Of a stretch of 64,000 bases of DNA, positions 18,706 to 26,579 are shown piece after piece. Origin of the DNA: Dyella choica (GTDB lineage Bacteria > Pseudomonadota > Gammaproteobacteria > Xanthomonadales > Rhodanobacteraceae). The number at the start of each line of letters is the position of its first letter. The stretch's first letter is position 1. The stretch is taken from contig NZ_RYYV01000017.1 in assembly GCF_003977665.1 (NCBI RefSeq), forward strand, positions 35,607 to 99,606, given 5' to 3'. The notes below the pieces were generated by a model. The model was given only the letters and a program-made list of their open reading frames with translations, was not told the DNA's origin and did not search any database. Both the position numbers and the translations under genes were made by a program.

Positions 18706-19476
18706 TTGTTTTCATTGCACGACCTGCTGGCTGTTATGTGCGGATCGCTCGTCGGCTTTTCGCTTGCATTGATCGGCGGTGGCGGTTCGATTCTCGCCAT
18801 GCCGTTGCTGCTATATGTGGTGGGCCTGAGCAATCCGCACGAGGCGATCGGGACCAGCGCGCTGGCGGTGGCCACCAATGCCTTTGCCAATCTGCTACCG
18901 CACGCGCGGGCCGGCCATGTGCGCTGGCGGGCAGCCTTTGCCTTCGCTGCTACCGGGGTGTTGGGCGCTTACTTGGGTTCGAGCCTGGGCAAGCTGATCG
19001 ATGGCCGGCATCTGCTGGTGTTGTTTGCGCTGTTGATGCTGGTGATCGCCGCGCTGATGCTGCGCGGCAGGCATGCTCACGACGGCAAGGTCCAACTGCA
19101 CCGCAACATGTTTCCCCGCCTTGGCGCGGCGGGATTCGCTGCCGGCGGACTGGCGGGATTCTTCGGCATTGGCGGCGGTTTCCTGATCGTGCCCAGCCTG
19201 GTGTTCGCCAGCGGCATGGCAATCATTGAAGCGATCGGCACTTCCTTGTTTTGCGTCGGCGCATTCGGCCTGACGGCTGCCTTCAACTACGCGGCGTCCG
19301 GCTGGGTAGCGTGGTCGATGGCATGGAAATTCGTGGCCGGCGGCATGGCAGGCGGCTGGCTGGGTTCGTGGGTGGCTGAAAAATTGTCCGCCGTGCGGGG
19401 CATGCTCAGCATGCTTTTTGCTGCCGTGATCGTTGCGGTGGCCCTTTTCATGCTGGCAAAAAGCTTGCTTCCGTAG
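18706..19476 (+). CDS. TauE/SafE-family membrane permease
   Basis: 256 residues with about eight hydrophobic segments arranged as two similar halves. Each half carries the family's Gly-rich motif: LALIGGGGSILAMPLLLYVVG (about 20-40) and LAGFFGIGGGFLIVPSLVFASG (about 152-173). The start is taken as TTG 18706, which has GAGG 8 nt upstream; in-frame TTG 18715 and ATG 18736 are alternatives. Family members export sulfite, sulfoacetate or related anions across the inner membrane; the substrate here is unknown. It lies between the copper cluster and the HU-like gene without obvious operon partners. Confidence 0.85.
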   Translation: MFSLHDLLAVMCGSLVGFSLALIGGGGSILAMPLLLYVVGLSNPHEAIGTSALAVATNAFANLLPHARAGHVRWRAAFAFAATGVLGAYLGSSLGKLIDGRHLLVLFALLMLVIAALMLRGRHAHDGKVQLHRNMFPRLGAAGFAAGGLAGFFGIGGGFLIVPSLVFASGMAIIEAIGTSLFCVGAFGLTAAFNYAASGWVAWSMAWKFVAGGMAGGWLGSWVAEKLSAVRGMLSMLFAAVIVAVALFMLAKSLLP

Positions 19477-19617
19477 GGGTTTTCGGCTCGCGGGTCTGTC
19501 CGAGTGCATCTTTTTGGGCCTTTTTTGCCGTGGCTAGTTGGCGAGAGCACAAATTTCCCCTACATTTCGCTCGCCGAAAGGCATATTTCAACAATCCAAA
19601 TAACGATGGGGTAGTCC

Positions 19618-19986
19618 ATGGCAAAGAAGGCAGCAAAAAGCAAGTCGGCGTCCAAGGCCGCCGCAGCTCCGAAGCCGATCAAGGATGCGCTGAGCAAGTC
19701 CGGTCTGGTTGCGCATCTGGCGGAAACCACGGGTCTTGCATCCAAGGAAGTGCGTGGCGTTCTGTCCGCGCTGGAAGGCGTGGTGCATGCCTCGATTCAT
19801 AAGAAGGGCGCCGGCATGTTCACCCTGCCTGGTCTGCTGAAGGTCACCGCTGTCAATGTGCCCGCCAAGCCGCGGCGCAAGGGCATCAACCCCTTCACGA
19901 AGGAAGAGCAGTGGTTCGCCGCCAAGCCGGCCACCGTGAAGGTCAAGATCCGTCCGCTGAAGAAGCTCAAGGACGCTGCGCTCTGA
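19618..19986 (+). CDS. HU/IHF-family DNA-binding protein with basic Ala/Lys N-terminal tail
   Basis: 122 residues. The first 18 or so residues are a Lys/Ala/Ser tail (MAKKAAKSKSASKAAAAPKP), then a bacterial histone domain of roughly 90 residues. The domain has KDALSKSGLVAHLAETTGL at its start, GMFTLPGLLKVTA in the middle, and PRRKGINPF in place of the usual RNPxT tip. The tail is reminiscent of eukaryotic H1-type extensions and is longer than in classical HU (about 90 aa). It likely bends or compacts DNA. It is monocistronic and followed by a strong terminator at 20033-20070. Confidence 0.88.
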   Translation: MAKKAAKSKSASKAAAAPKPIKDALSKSGLVAHLAETTGLASKEVRGVLSALEGVVHASIHKKGAGMFTLPGLLKVTAVNVPAKPRRKGINPFTKEEQWFAAKPATVKVKIRPLKKLKDAAL

Positions 19987-20032
19987 TCCTCGCCTAGAGC
20001 CGTTGTGCCAAGCAGCGGCTGCAAGCAAACCA

Positions 20033-20070
20033 CGGGATGCGTCACCGCGAGGCGGCGCATCCCGTTTTTT
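20033..20070 (+). terminator. Rho-independent terminator of the HU-like gene
   Basis: A 9-bp perfect stem CGGGATGCG / CGCATCCCG flanks a short loop that is itself GC-rich, followed directly by a run of six T. It lies 46 bp after the stop codon of the HU-like gene. Confidence 0.85.
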
Positions 20071-20252
20071 ATGTGCACTCCCATCCCGCGCTGCGCGCCA
20101 ATCCTCTTTCGTCCAAACCGGCAGCGTGGTATTACGCGCATGTCCTTGAGGGCCAAGGAAGTGTCCGCAGGGAATCAAGGGGGACGTAAGGCAGCCGCGC
20201 AAGTCAAGTAGCGTGGTCTCGCTCACCGTTTCATTCATGGGAGACGACAGTG

Positions 20253-20957
20253 ATGTTCAAGCGACTGAGTGCGGAGTTTTTGGGCACTTTTTGGTTGGTG
20301 CTGGGTGGCTGCGGTAGCGCGGTTTTGGCGGCGGCGGTTCCGAATCTGGGGATCGGTTTTGCCGGCGTGGCGCTGGCATTCGGCCTTACCGTGGTCACCA
20401 TGGCCTATGCCTGCGCGGGCATTTCCGGAGCGCATTTCAATCCCGCGGTCACGCTGGGCCTGTTCTTTGGGGGCCGCTTCAGCGGCAAAGATGTCATTCC
20501 TTACATCCTCGTGCAGGTGATCGGTGCGATCGCCGCCGCCGCCGTGCTCTACCTGATCGCCAGCGGCAAGCCGGGGTTCGACGCCACCGCGAGCGGCTTT
20601 GCCTCAAACGGCTACGGCGAGCATTCGCCTGGCGGTTATTCGTTGCAGGCGTGCATGGTGAGCGAATTCGTGCTTACCGCGATGTTCCTGATCGTGATCC
20701 ACGGTGCCACCGACCGTCGCGCACCGGCCGGCTTCGGCCCGTTGGCGATCGGTCTGGCGCTCACCCTGATCCACCTGATCAGCATCCCGGTCACCAACAC
20801 TTCGGTGAACCCGGCGCGCAGCACCGGCGTGGCGGTGTTCCAGGGTACCTGGGCGCTGCAGCAACTGTGGATGTTCTGGGTGGTGCCACTGCTGGGCGGC
20901 GCAGCGGGCGGCCTGATCTTCCGCTTTTTGCTGGGTGAAGACTCCAGGCGAGCGTGA
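20253..20957 (+). CDS. aqpZ: Aquaporin Z
   Basis: 234 residues from ATG 20253 (GGAG about 9 nt upstream; an overlapping GTG at 20250 is less likely). Six membrane helices and two half-helices are evident, with both aquaporin signature motifs: N63-P-A in [12 protein letters not shown] and N186-P-A in [10 protein letters not shown]. The Arg after the second NPA (R189) is the aromatic/Arg selectivity residue, and H-to-L/I pore positions fit a water channel rather than a glycerol facilitator. Function: rapid osmotic water flow across the inner membrane. Standalone gene. Confidence 0.95.
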   Translation: MFKRLSAEFLGTFWLVLGGCGSAVLAAAVPNLGIGFAGVALAFGLTVVTMAYACAGISGAHFNPAVTLGLFFGGRFSGKDVIPYILVQVIGAIAAAAVLYLIASGKPGFDATASGFASNGYGEHSPGGYSLQACMVSEFVLTAMFLIVIHGATDRRAPAGFGPLAIGLALTLIHLISIPVTNTSVNPARSTGVAVFQGTWALQQLWMFWVVPLLGGAAGGLIFRFLLGEDSRRA

Positions 20958-21150
20958 CGAGTGTTCAGCCAGATGTAAGTAACGCCTGAGCTGTCGGTTT
21001 GCTTGCGACCTCCACTCCCTCCCCTGCAAGCAGGGGAGGGAGCTGCGAAAGAGGCGGGCAGCTTTATGGGCTGCAAAACCCTCGTAAACCATCTTGCAAT
21101 TCACCTCGCCAACCCCAACGATGCAGGCGTCCCGACCCGAGGTGATTCCG

Positions 21151-22137
21151 GTGACGCATGCGATCATCGAACTGATTGCCGAATACGGCTTGCTGTTGAT
21201 CTTCCTCAACGTACTGGTGGAGCAGGCGGGCTTGCCGTTGCCGGCGGTGCCGGCCCTGGTGGTGGCGGGGGCGCTGTCATCCACCGGTAGGTTGCCGCTG
21301 GGCGGGGTGGTGCTGGTGGCGTTATTGGCGTGCCTGATCAGCGATTTTGCCTGGTACATCGCGGGCCGCCGTTATGGCGCGTCTGTCATGCGCACGCTGT
21401 GCCGCATTTCGCTTTCGCCCGATTCCTGCGTCAAGCAATCGGAACTGCGCTTTCAGCGCTGGCGCGGCCGGATCCTGCTGATCGCCAAGTTCGTGCCGGG
21501 TCTTTCCACCATCGCGCCGCCGCTGATGGGCGCGATGAGGCTGCGGCCGCAAGTGTTCATGCTGCTCGATGCGTTGGGCTCGCTGCTCTGGATCGGCCTG
21601 ATCGTCGGCCTGGGTTACGTGTTTTCGCAGCAGATCGACCGCGTGCTGTTCGCGCTGGCCAGCGCCGGCACGGTGGCGGTGGAAGTGCTGGCTACACTGC
21701 TGTTCGCCTACATTGTCGTGAAATGGTGGCAGCGCAAACGGCTGCTGCTGGCCTTGCGGCTGGCGCGCATCAACGTGGATGAACTCCACCGTCTGGTCGA
21801 GGACGGCAAGGCACCGGTGGTAGTAGACGTGCGCTCGCAGGCTGCGCGGCTGGCCGACAGCCGCATCATTCCCGGCGCCCTGATGGCGAACCTCGGCGGC
21901 ATTGAGCAGGAGCTCAAGCATGTGCCGATCGATCAGGAGCTGGTGATCTATTGCAGCTGCCCAAACGAAGTCTCGGCCGCCACGGCGGCGAAGGGGCTGA
22001 TCATGTTGGGCTACCGGAAGGTGCGTCCGCTGCTGGGCGGACTCGACGCGTGGGCCGATGCTGGTTATGCCATAGAGCACCTGGCGGTGCAGTCGGTCGC
22101 CGTGCCCCGGGCAGTCGTGTCAGGTCACGCGCATTGA
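21151..22137 (+). CDS. DedA-family membrane protein fused to a rhodanese domain
   Basis: 328 residues from GTG 21151, which has GAGGTG 6 nt upstream; ATG 21121 would add 10 residues but lacks a ribosome-binding site. Residues about 1-200 are a DedA/VTT domain: VEQAGLPLPAVPALVVAGAL, then FAWYIAGRRYG and the KFVPGLSTIAPPLMG signature. A cytoplasmic rhodanese domain follows (about 215-310), with VVVDVRSQ near its start and the active-site-like loop IYCSCPNEVSAATAA, where Cys is followed by SCPNE. DedA proteins are lipid transporters/flippases; the rhodanese could handle sulfur or sense redox. Fusions of this kind occur in proteobacteria. Confidence 0.88.
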   Translation: MTHAIIELIAEYGLLLIFLNVLVEQAGLPLPAVPALVVAGALSSTGRLPLGGVVLVALLACLISDFAWYIAGRRYGASVMRTLCRISLSPDSCVKQSELRFQRWRGRILLIAKFVPGLSTIAPPLMGAMRLRPQVFMLLDALGSLLWIGLIVGLGYVFSQQIDRVLFALASAGTVAVEVLATLLFAYIVVKWWQRKRLLLALRLARINVDELHRLVEDGKAPVVVDVRSQAARLADSRIIPGALMANLGGIEQELKHVPIDQELVIYCSCPNEVSAATAAKGLIMLGYRKVRPLLGGLDAWADAGYAIEHLAVQSVAVPRAVVSGHAH

Positions 22138-22140
22138 GTG

Positions 22141-22211
22141 TACGCAGGCTGGGATGGCAATCCCGGCTCCCTGGCGACGCCGGATGCTGGGGTGGCCATC
22201 CCAGCCTACGC
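22141..22211. repeat. REP-like palindrome (GTAGG/CCTAC family)
   Basis: Starts TACGCAGGCTGGGATGGCAA right after the DedA-rhodanese stop and ends GGTGGCCATCCCAGCCTACG. Two hairpins (GGGATGGCAATCCC-type on the left, GGGTGGCCATCCC-type on the right) are flanked by complementary outer ends. Confidence 0.7.
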
Positions 22212-22214
22212 ATT

Positions 22215-22465
22215 AGCCATCCATCGTCCAGATCATCATCGCCACGCACGATGGCGATGCCGTTCGTCGCGGAATGGCCGATCGTGACGCCGCTGGGCTG
22301 GCTGACGTAGCCGTCACCATCCACGTTGAAGATAGAAACGTGCGACGCGGTTTGGACGCGGTGACGATGACATCATCGTCTTGCCATCGAAAATCGGCTT
22401 AGGCGTGGGGAGCACTCGCCACCCTCAGCGCAAGCAGCACTGAACTTCAGACGGCCTTTTTCATG
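22215..22465 (-). pseudogene. Possible decayed small secreted-protein gene
   Basis: On the reverse strand an ATGAAAAAGGCCGTC start at about 22465 is followed by a stop after five codons, then by further coding-like sequence in shifted frames: WQDDDVIVTAS, then, in another frame, VSIFNVDGDGYVSQPSG and GIAIVRGDDDLDDG before a stop. The signal-peptide-like beginning and the Asp/Gly-rich body read like a short exported protein broken by one or more frameshifts or stops. I do not recognise the family. It could also be chance, so confidence is low. Confidence 0.3.
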
Positions 22466-22612
22466 CCTGTGCCTCGATGGGTGTATAAGGAACGATGGCG
22501 GCATGGGGGTGTGCCGGCTATGGCAGGCATGTCGCCGGACTTATTGTTATTCTGTAACAGTCGCTCGATCCTCACTGTCTCCGGCGCATTGCGCCCTTGC
22601 GGGGAACCAGCC

Positions 22613-24697
22613 ATGAAGCGATTTCTGGGTATGGCATTGACCGGTCTGCTTGCGATGGGGGCGGGCACCGCCGTGGCAGACGAAGGCATGTGGACACTGG
22701 ACCACCTGCCAGCCAAGCAAATGCAGCAGCGCTACGGCTTTACGCCGAGCCAGCGGTGGATAGATCTGGTGCAGCATGCGGCATTGCGGCTCGCCGAAGG
22801 GTGCACCGGCTCGTTCGTGTCGGCCAACGGTCTGGTGATGACCAATCACCACTGTGCCAACACTTGCTTGTCGCAACTCTCCAAGGGCCGCGAGGACTAC
22901 ATGTCCAACGGCTACATCGCGCTCAAGCAGGAAGACGAGCCGAAATGCCCGGACGTCGAACTCAACCAGCTCGAGTCCATCATCGACGTCACCACGCAAG
23001 TGAATGCGGCTACGGCCGGCAAGACCGGCGCCGAGCGCGTAAAAGCCGAGCGTGCAATCGACAGTAGACTGGAGCAATCCTGCGTCGACGGCGATGCCAA
23101 GACTTGGCGCTGCGACGTGATCACACTTTACAACGGCGGCCGCTATGCGCTGTACAAGTACCGCCGTTACCAGGATGTGCGTCTGGTGTTCGCCCCCGAG
23201 CAGAGCATCGCCTTCTTTGGCGGCGATCCGGACAACTTCAACTTTCCGCGCTACGACCTGGACGTGACGTTCTTCCGGGCTTACGTCGACAACAAGCCGG
23301 CCAGCACCCCGCAGTTCTTCAAGTTTTCGCCGCAAGGCCCCAAGGCGGGCGACATGACCTTCGTGATCGGCAATCCGGGCCAGACCCAACGCGGCATTCC
23401 GTGGGTCCAACTGGCGGCGATGCGCGACGCGCGGCTGGTACCGTTCTTCGGTTTCCTGTCCGAGCTGCGCGGCGTGCTGTGGCAATACGGCCGTGCCGGC
23501 GCGGAGCAGGGAAAGGAAGCGCAGGAAGCGCGCTTCTACATCGAAAACAGCATCAAGGTGTTCAATGGCTGGCTGCAAACCTTGGCCGATGAGAACTTCA
23601 TCGAGCATAAGAAGAAGCAGGATGCGACCTTGCGCGAATGGATGGCGGCCACACCGGATCGACGTGCCAAATACGGCGACCCCTGGGCTGAGCTGGAACG
23701 CGCCCAGCAGAGCAGCAAGGACTTGAGGGCGCGCTACGACATGCTGGAAGCGGGTGCGGGCTTCAACAGCCGGGCAGGTGAACTGTTCGAATATGCGCGC
23801 ACCTTGGTACGCGCCGCGGCTGAACGCGGCAAGCCCGATGGTGAGCGCCTGCCGCAGTTCCGTGAAGCCAATCTGCCGGCGGTGGAACACACGCTGGAAT
23901 CGAATGCGCCGGTCTATCCGCACTACGAGCAGACCTTGCTGTCCTGGTCGCTGGAAAAGCTGCGTCAGGTACTAGGGGCGGACGATTCCACCGTGCATGA
24001 GGTGCTCGGCAAGCAATCGCCCGATCAGCTCTCACAACAATTGGTGAGTGGCACCCAACTGGCAGATCCCGCGGTACGCAAGCACCTGTGGGATGGTGGC
24101 GAAAAGGCGGTCGAAGCGTCCAACGATTCGATGATCAAACTCGTGCGGCAGATCGATCCGGAAGCGCGCCAGGTGCGCAAGGCGTACGAGGATGAAGTCA
24201 CCGCACCCACCGACAAGGCCGATGAAACCATCGCCAAGGCACGCTTCGACCGCGAAGGCATGTCCAGCTATCCGGATGCCACCTTCACGTTGCGCCTGTC
24301 CTACGGCAAAGTGGTGGGTTGGAATGAAAACGGTGCGCCGGTACCGCCTTTCACCTATATCGGCGGCTTGTACAAGCGCGCTACCGGCGCCGATCCGTTC
24401 CAGTTGCCCGACAGCTGGGTCAAGGCCGAGGGCAAGCTGAATGCGAACACACCGATGAATTTCGTCACCGACAACGACATCATCGGCGGCAACTCCGGCA
24501 GCGCCGTGATCGATCGCGAAGGACATGCCGTAGGCCTGGTCTTCGACGGCAACATCCATTCGCTCGGCGGCGATTTCGTCTACGACGGCAGCAACAATCG
24601 CACCGTGGCGGTGGATACCGCCGTGCTGGTGGAATCAGTGCGCAAGGTCTACAACTTGCCGCGTCTTGCGGATGAGTTGACGCAAGGTCACCTGTAA
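22613..24697 (+). CDS. S46-family dipeptidyl-peptidase (DPP7/DAP BII-like)
   Basis: 694 residues from ATG 22613 (GGGGA about 8 nt upstream), with a signal peptide ending in ...AVADEGMW. The trypsin-like catalytic His lies in VMTNHHCANT (His79/80), and the conserved GGDPDNFNFPRYDLDVTF block probably carries the catalytic Asp. The nucleophile is S628 in GGNSGSAVID. After it, FDGNIHSLGGDFVYD has Gly where family members set substrate preference, suggesting hydrophobic rather than acidic P1 specificity (inference). The enzyme removes N-terminal dipeptides in the periplasm and supports peptide nutrition; such peptidases are typical of Xanthomonadales and Bacteroidetes. Confidence 0.93.
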   Translation: MKRFLGMALTGLLAMGAGTAVADEGMWTLDHLPAKQMQQRYGFTPSQRWIDLVQHAALRLAEGCTGSFVSANGLVMTNHHCANTCLSQLSKGREDYMSNGYIALKQEDEPKCPDVELNQLESIIDVTTQVNAATAGKTGAERVKAERAIDSRLEQSCVDGDAKTWRCDVITLYNGGRYALYKYRRYQDVRLVFAPEQSIAFFGGDPDNFNFPRYDLDVTFFRAYVDNKPASTPQFFKFSPQGPKAGDMTFVIGNPGQTQRGIPWVQLAAMRDARLVPFFGFLSELRGVLWQYGRAGAEQGKEAQEARFYIENSIKVFNGWLQTLADENFIEHKKKQDATLREWMAATPDRRAKYGDPWAELERAQQSSKDLRARYDMLEAGAGFNSRAGELFEYARTLVRAAAERGKPDGERLPQFREANLPAVEHTLESNAPVYPHYEQTLLSWSLEKLRQVLGADDSTVHEVLGKQSPDQLSQQLVSGTQLADPAVRKHLWDGGEKAVEASNDSMIKLVRQIDPEARQVRKAYEDEVTAPTDKADETIAKARFDREGMSSYPDATFTLRLSYGKVVGWNENGAPVPPFTYIGGLYKRATGADPFQLPDSWVKAEGKLNANTPMNFVTDNDIIGGNSGSAVIDREGHAVGLVFDGNIHSLGGDFVYDGSNNRTVAVDTAVLVESVRKVYNLPRLADELTQGHL

Positions 24698-24763
24698 GCT
24701 GCTAGCGATGCACTAGGGGAGGGCTAGGTGGAGTGGAGCAACCTCGCGACAATGTCCGAGGTT

Positions 24764-24838
24764 CGTAGGCTGGGTTGCAAAACCCAGCATTGCGATGCGT
24801 GCAACACACGCAAAGCTGGATTGTCATCCCAGCCTACG
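24764..24838. repeat. REP-like palindrome (GTAGG/CCTAC family)
   Basis: CGTAGGCTGGGTTGCAAAAC on the left and GCTGGATTGTCATCCCAGCC then TACG on the right, separated by about 27 bp. It sits between the convergent S46 peptidase and GlsB-like genes, where it could act as a bidirectional terminator-like structure. Confidence 0.7.
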
Positions 24839-24920
24839 AGTGGGCGGTTACGAAAAAAATCAGGCCACCGATGGAGGCTGTCCACGGGTGGCCTTGAATT
24901 ATCTGAAATCAGGCAGCTGG

Positions 24921-25169
24921 TCAGGCTCGTTTTATCAGCCGGATCAGGAACAACAGCACGACTGCGCCAACAGTCGCGGTGATGATGGACATGATCCATC
25001 CACCGCCGACATGGATGCCAAGTACGCCCGTCAGCCAGCCCCCTACGAATGCGCCGGCAATGCCGACGATGATATCGACCAGCAAACCGAAGCCGCTGCC
25101 TTTGACGAACTGACCGGCCAGCCAGCCGGCGATGGCGCCGATGATCAGCCACGCGAAAATGCCATGCAT
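24921..25169 (-). CDS. GlsB/YeaQ/YmgE-family small membrane protein
   Basis: 82 residues from ATG 25169, which has a GGGGG run 7 nt upstream (a TTG at 25175 is in frame). Three hydrophobic helices are rich in Gly: IFAWLIIGAIAGWLAG, LLVDIIVGIAGAFVGGWLTG and IMSIITATVGAVVLLFLIRL. This is the transglycosylase-associated/YeaQ family, small inner-membrane proteins often induced by stress. No enzymatic motif is visible. It is monocistronic. Confidence 0.9.
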   Translation of the reverse strand: MHGIFAWLIIGAIAGWLAGQFVKGSGFGLLVDIIVGIAGAFVGGWLTGVLGIHVGGGWIMSIITATVGAVVLLFLIRLIKRA

Positions 25170-25275
25170 GTACAAACCCCCAAATTGAACGATGTCATCG
25201 AGTCATGACGGATGGGAATGTATCAGTTCGCTTTGACAAAGGGATTCGGAAAATTCCTAGAACCCGTGGGTGGCC

Positions 25276-25350
25276 TGTAGCCTGGGATGACCATCCCGGC
25301 ATTGCGTATGTTGCTTGTATGACAGCCGGGTTTCGCAACATAGGCCTACA
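25276..25350. repeat. REP-like palindrome at the breakpoint of the glucan synthase remnant
   Basis: TGTAGCCTGGGATGACCATC on the left and GCCGGGTTTCGCAACATAGG then CCTACA on the right. Its right edge abuts the first codons of the truncated glucan synthase coding sequence. Positions 25176-25275 contain nothing recognisable. Confidence 0.6.
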
Positions 25351-25351
25351 C

Positions 25352-25657
25352 TGGCAAGCCTGGCCCACGATTAGCGCGGGCGCAGCGCCGCCGGAGCGCC
25401 GCCAGCGGGCGCTGGAATCGCTGCACGGCCTGCGGGGTGGAGGTGAAAGCCTGTACATGGACCCCGTGCTTCCGCCAGACTGGACGCAGTACCGCCTGAG
25501 CTACCGGCACCGCCAGACCGACTGCAAGGTCGTCGTGCATGCAGCGCAGGGCGGGGCAGAATCGCGCCGCATCCTGTTCAACGGCAAGCCGGTCGAGGGT
25601 GACCGCCTGCTACGGGTCGACGATGGCGGCGAGCACCACCTGGATGTTTATTCGTGA
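25352..25657 (+). pseudogene. C-terminal remnant of a cyclic beta-1,2-glucan synthase (NdvB/GH94-like)
   Basis: About 101 codons in one frame, without a credible start. The segment RALESLHGLRGGGESLYMDP followed by VLPPDWTQYRLSYRHR, then a short strand-rich region ending VDDGGEHHLDVYS, matches the extreme C-terminus of NdvB-type glucan synthases, which end with a GH94 phosphorylase-like domain. A full-length protein would have well over 2000 residues. Everything upstream is missing and replaced by a REP-like palindrome. The stop overlaps the next GTG as GTGA, so the HAD gene was once translationally coupled to the synthase. Confidence 0.7.
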
Positions 25658-26334
25658 ATCAAGCCAACGCTTCGCATGTATTCTTGCTCGACGTCGACAA
25701 CACCCTGCTCGACAACGATCGTTTCAGCGCCGACCTGGGCGCGCACCTCACGCGTGAGTTCGGACCGGCCGAATGCGATCGCTATTGGGCGATCTACGAA
25801 CAGCTGCGGGCTTCGCTGGGCTATGTCGACTATTTCGGCGCACTCCAGCATTTTCGCCGGGAAAACGACACGCGTCCGGGCGTATTCACCTTGTCGTACT
25901 GGCTGCTCGACTATCCGTTCGAGCAAAGGCTGTACGCCGGCGCGTTGGAGGCCGTGGAGCAACTCGGCAAACTCGGACGCGCCGTGATCCTTTCCGATGG
26001 AGACATCGTGTTCCAGCCGCACAAGATCGAGCGCGCCGGTATCCATGGCGTGGTGCGCGGCGAAGTGCTGATCTTCGTGCACAAGGAATTGGCGCTGGAT
26101 GCGATGCAGGCACGCTATCCCGCCTCCCACTACGTGATGGCGGACGACAAGCCCGAGCTGCTGGCGAAGATGAAGCGCCGGCTCGGCGACCGGCTGACCA
26201 CGGTGTTCGTGCGCCAGGGCCATTACGCCTTGCAGGCGAACCTCGCCGAGCTGCAGCCCCAGCCCGACTACACCATCAACGCAATCAGCGAGCTGCCGGC
26301 CCTGGCGGCGGAGCTCGTGCGGGCCACGGCCTGA
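25654..26334 (+). CDS. HAD-superfamily phosphatase
   Basis: 226 residues starting at GTG 25654, which overlaps the stop of the glucan synthase remnant; a weak GGATG lies upstream. HAD motif I is D13-V-D15-N-T-L-L-D (the usual D-x-D-x-T), motif II is the Ser in AVILSDGDIVF, motif III is the Lys in the FQPHKIERAG or FVHKELA segment, and motif IV is the acidic VMADDKPEL. A helical cap lies between motifs I and II. It is cytoplasmic, probably a small-molecule phosphatase; the linkage to a glucan synthase stub and phosphoglucomutase suggests a sugar phosphate, but this is inference. Confidence 0.83.
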   Translation: MNQANASHVFLLDVDNTLLDNDRFSADLGAHLTREFGPAECDRYWAIYEQLRASLGYVDYFGALQHFRRENDTRPGVFTLSYWLLDYPFEQRLYAGALEAVEQLGKLGRAVILSDGDIVFQPHKIERAGIHGVVRGEVLIFVHKELALDAMQARYPASHYVMADDKPELLAKMKRRLGDRLTTVFVRQGHYALQANLAELQPQPDYTINAISELPALAAELVRATA

Positions 26335-26418
26335 ACGAACGGCCACCGCCAACGCGGCGCAGACGGAGGATTGATGTGCCTTCGCCGATAATTTGCCGCA
26401 GCCTTGAGACGCCTCAGG

Positions 26419-26530
26419 GCCGTCATTCCCGTGTAAGCGGAGGCGCTTTTCAACAGCGAATGCTGGTCAATCCAGGTTTGCTTGTCCATCCGGAGCAAGA
26501 TGGAATCCCGCTTACGCAGGAATGACGGAC
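26419..26530. repeat. Inverted pair of GCCGTCATTCC-type repeats
   Basis: GCCGTCATTCCCGTGTAAGC at 26419 and, inverted, GCTTACGCAGGAATGACGG near 26511-26529. Together they can fold into a long hairpin upstream of pgm. This is the same unit as the repeats at 2811-2896. Confidence 0.6.
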
Positions 26531-26579
26531 TGGGCGGGCCATCGAATTCCAATCGTTTTCACCTGAGGAACCCCCACAC

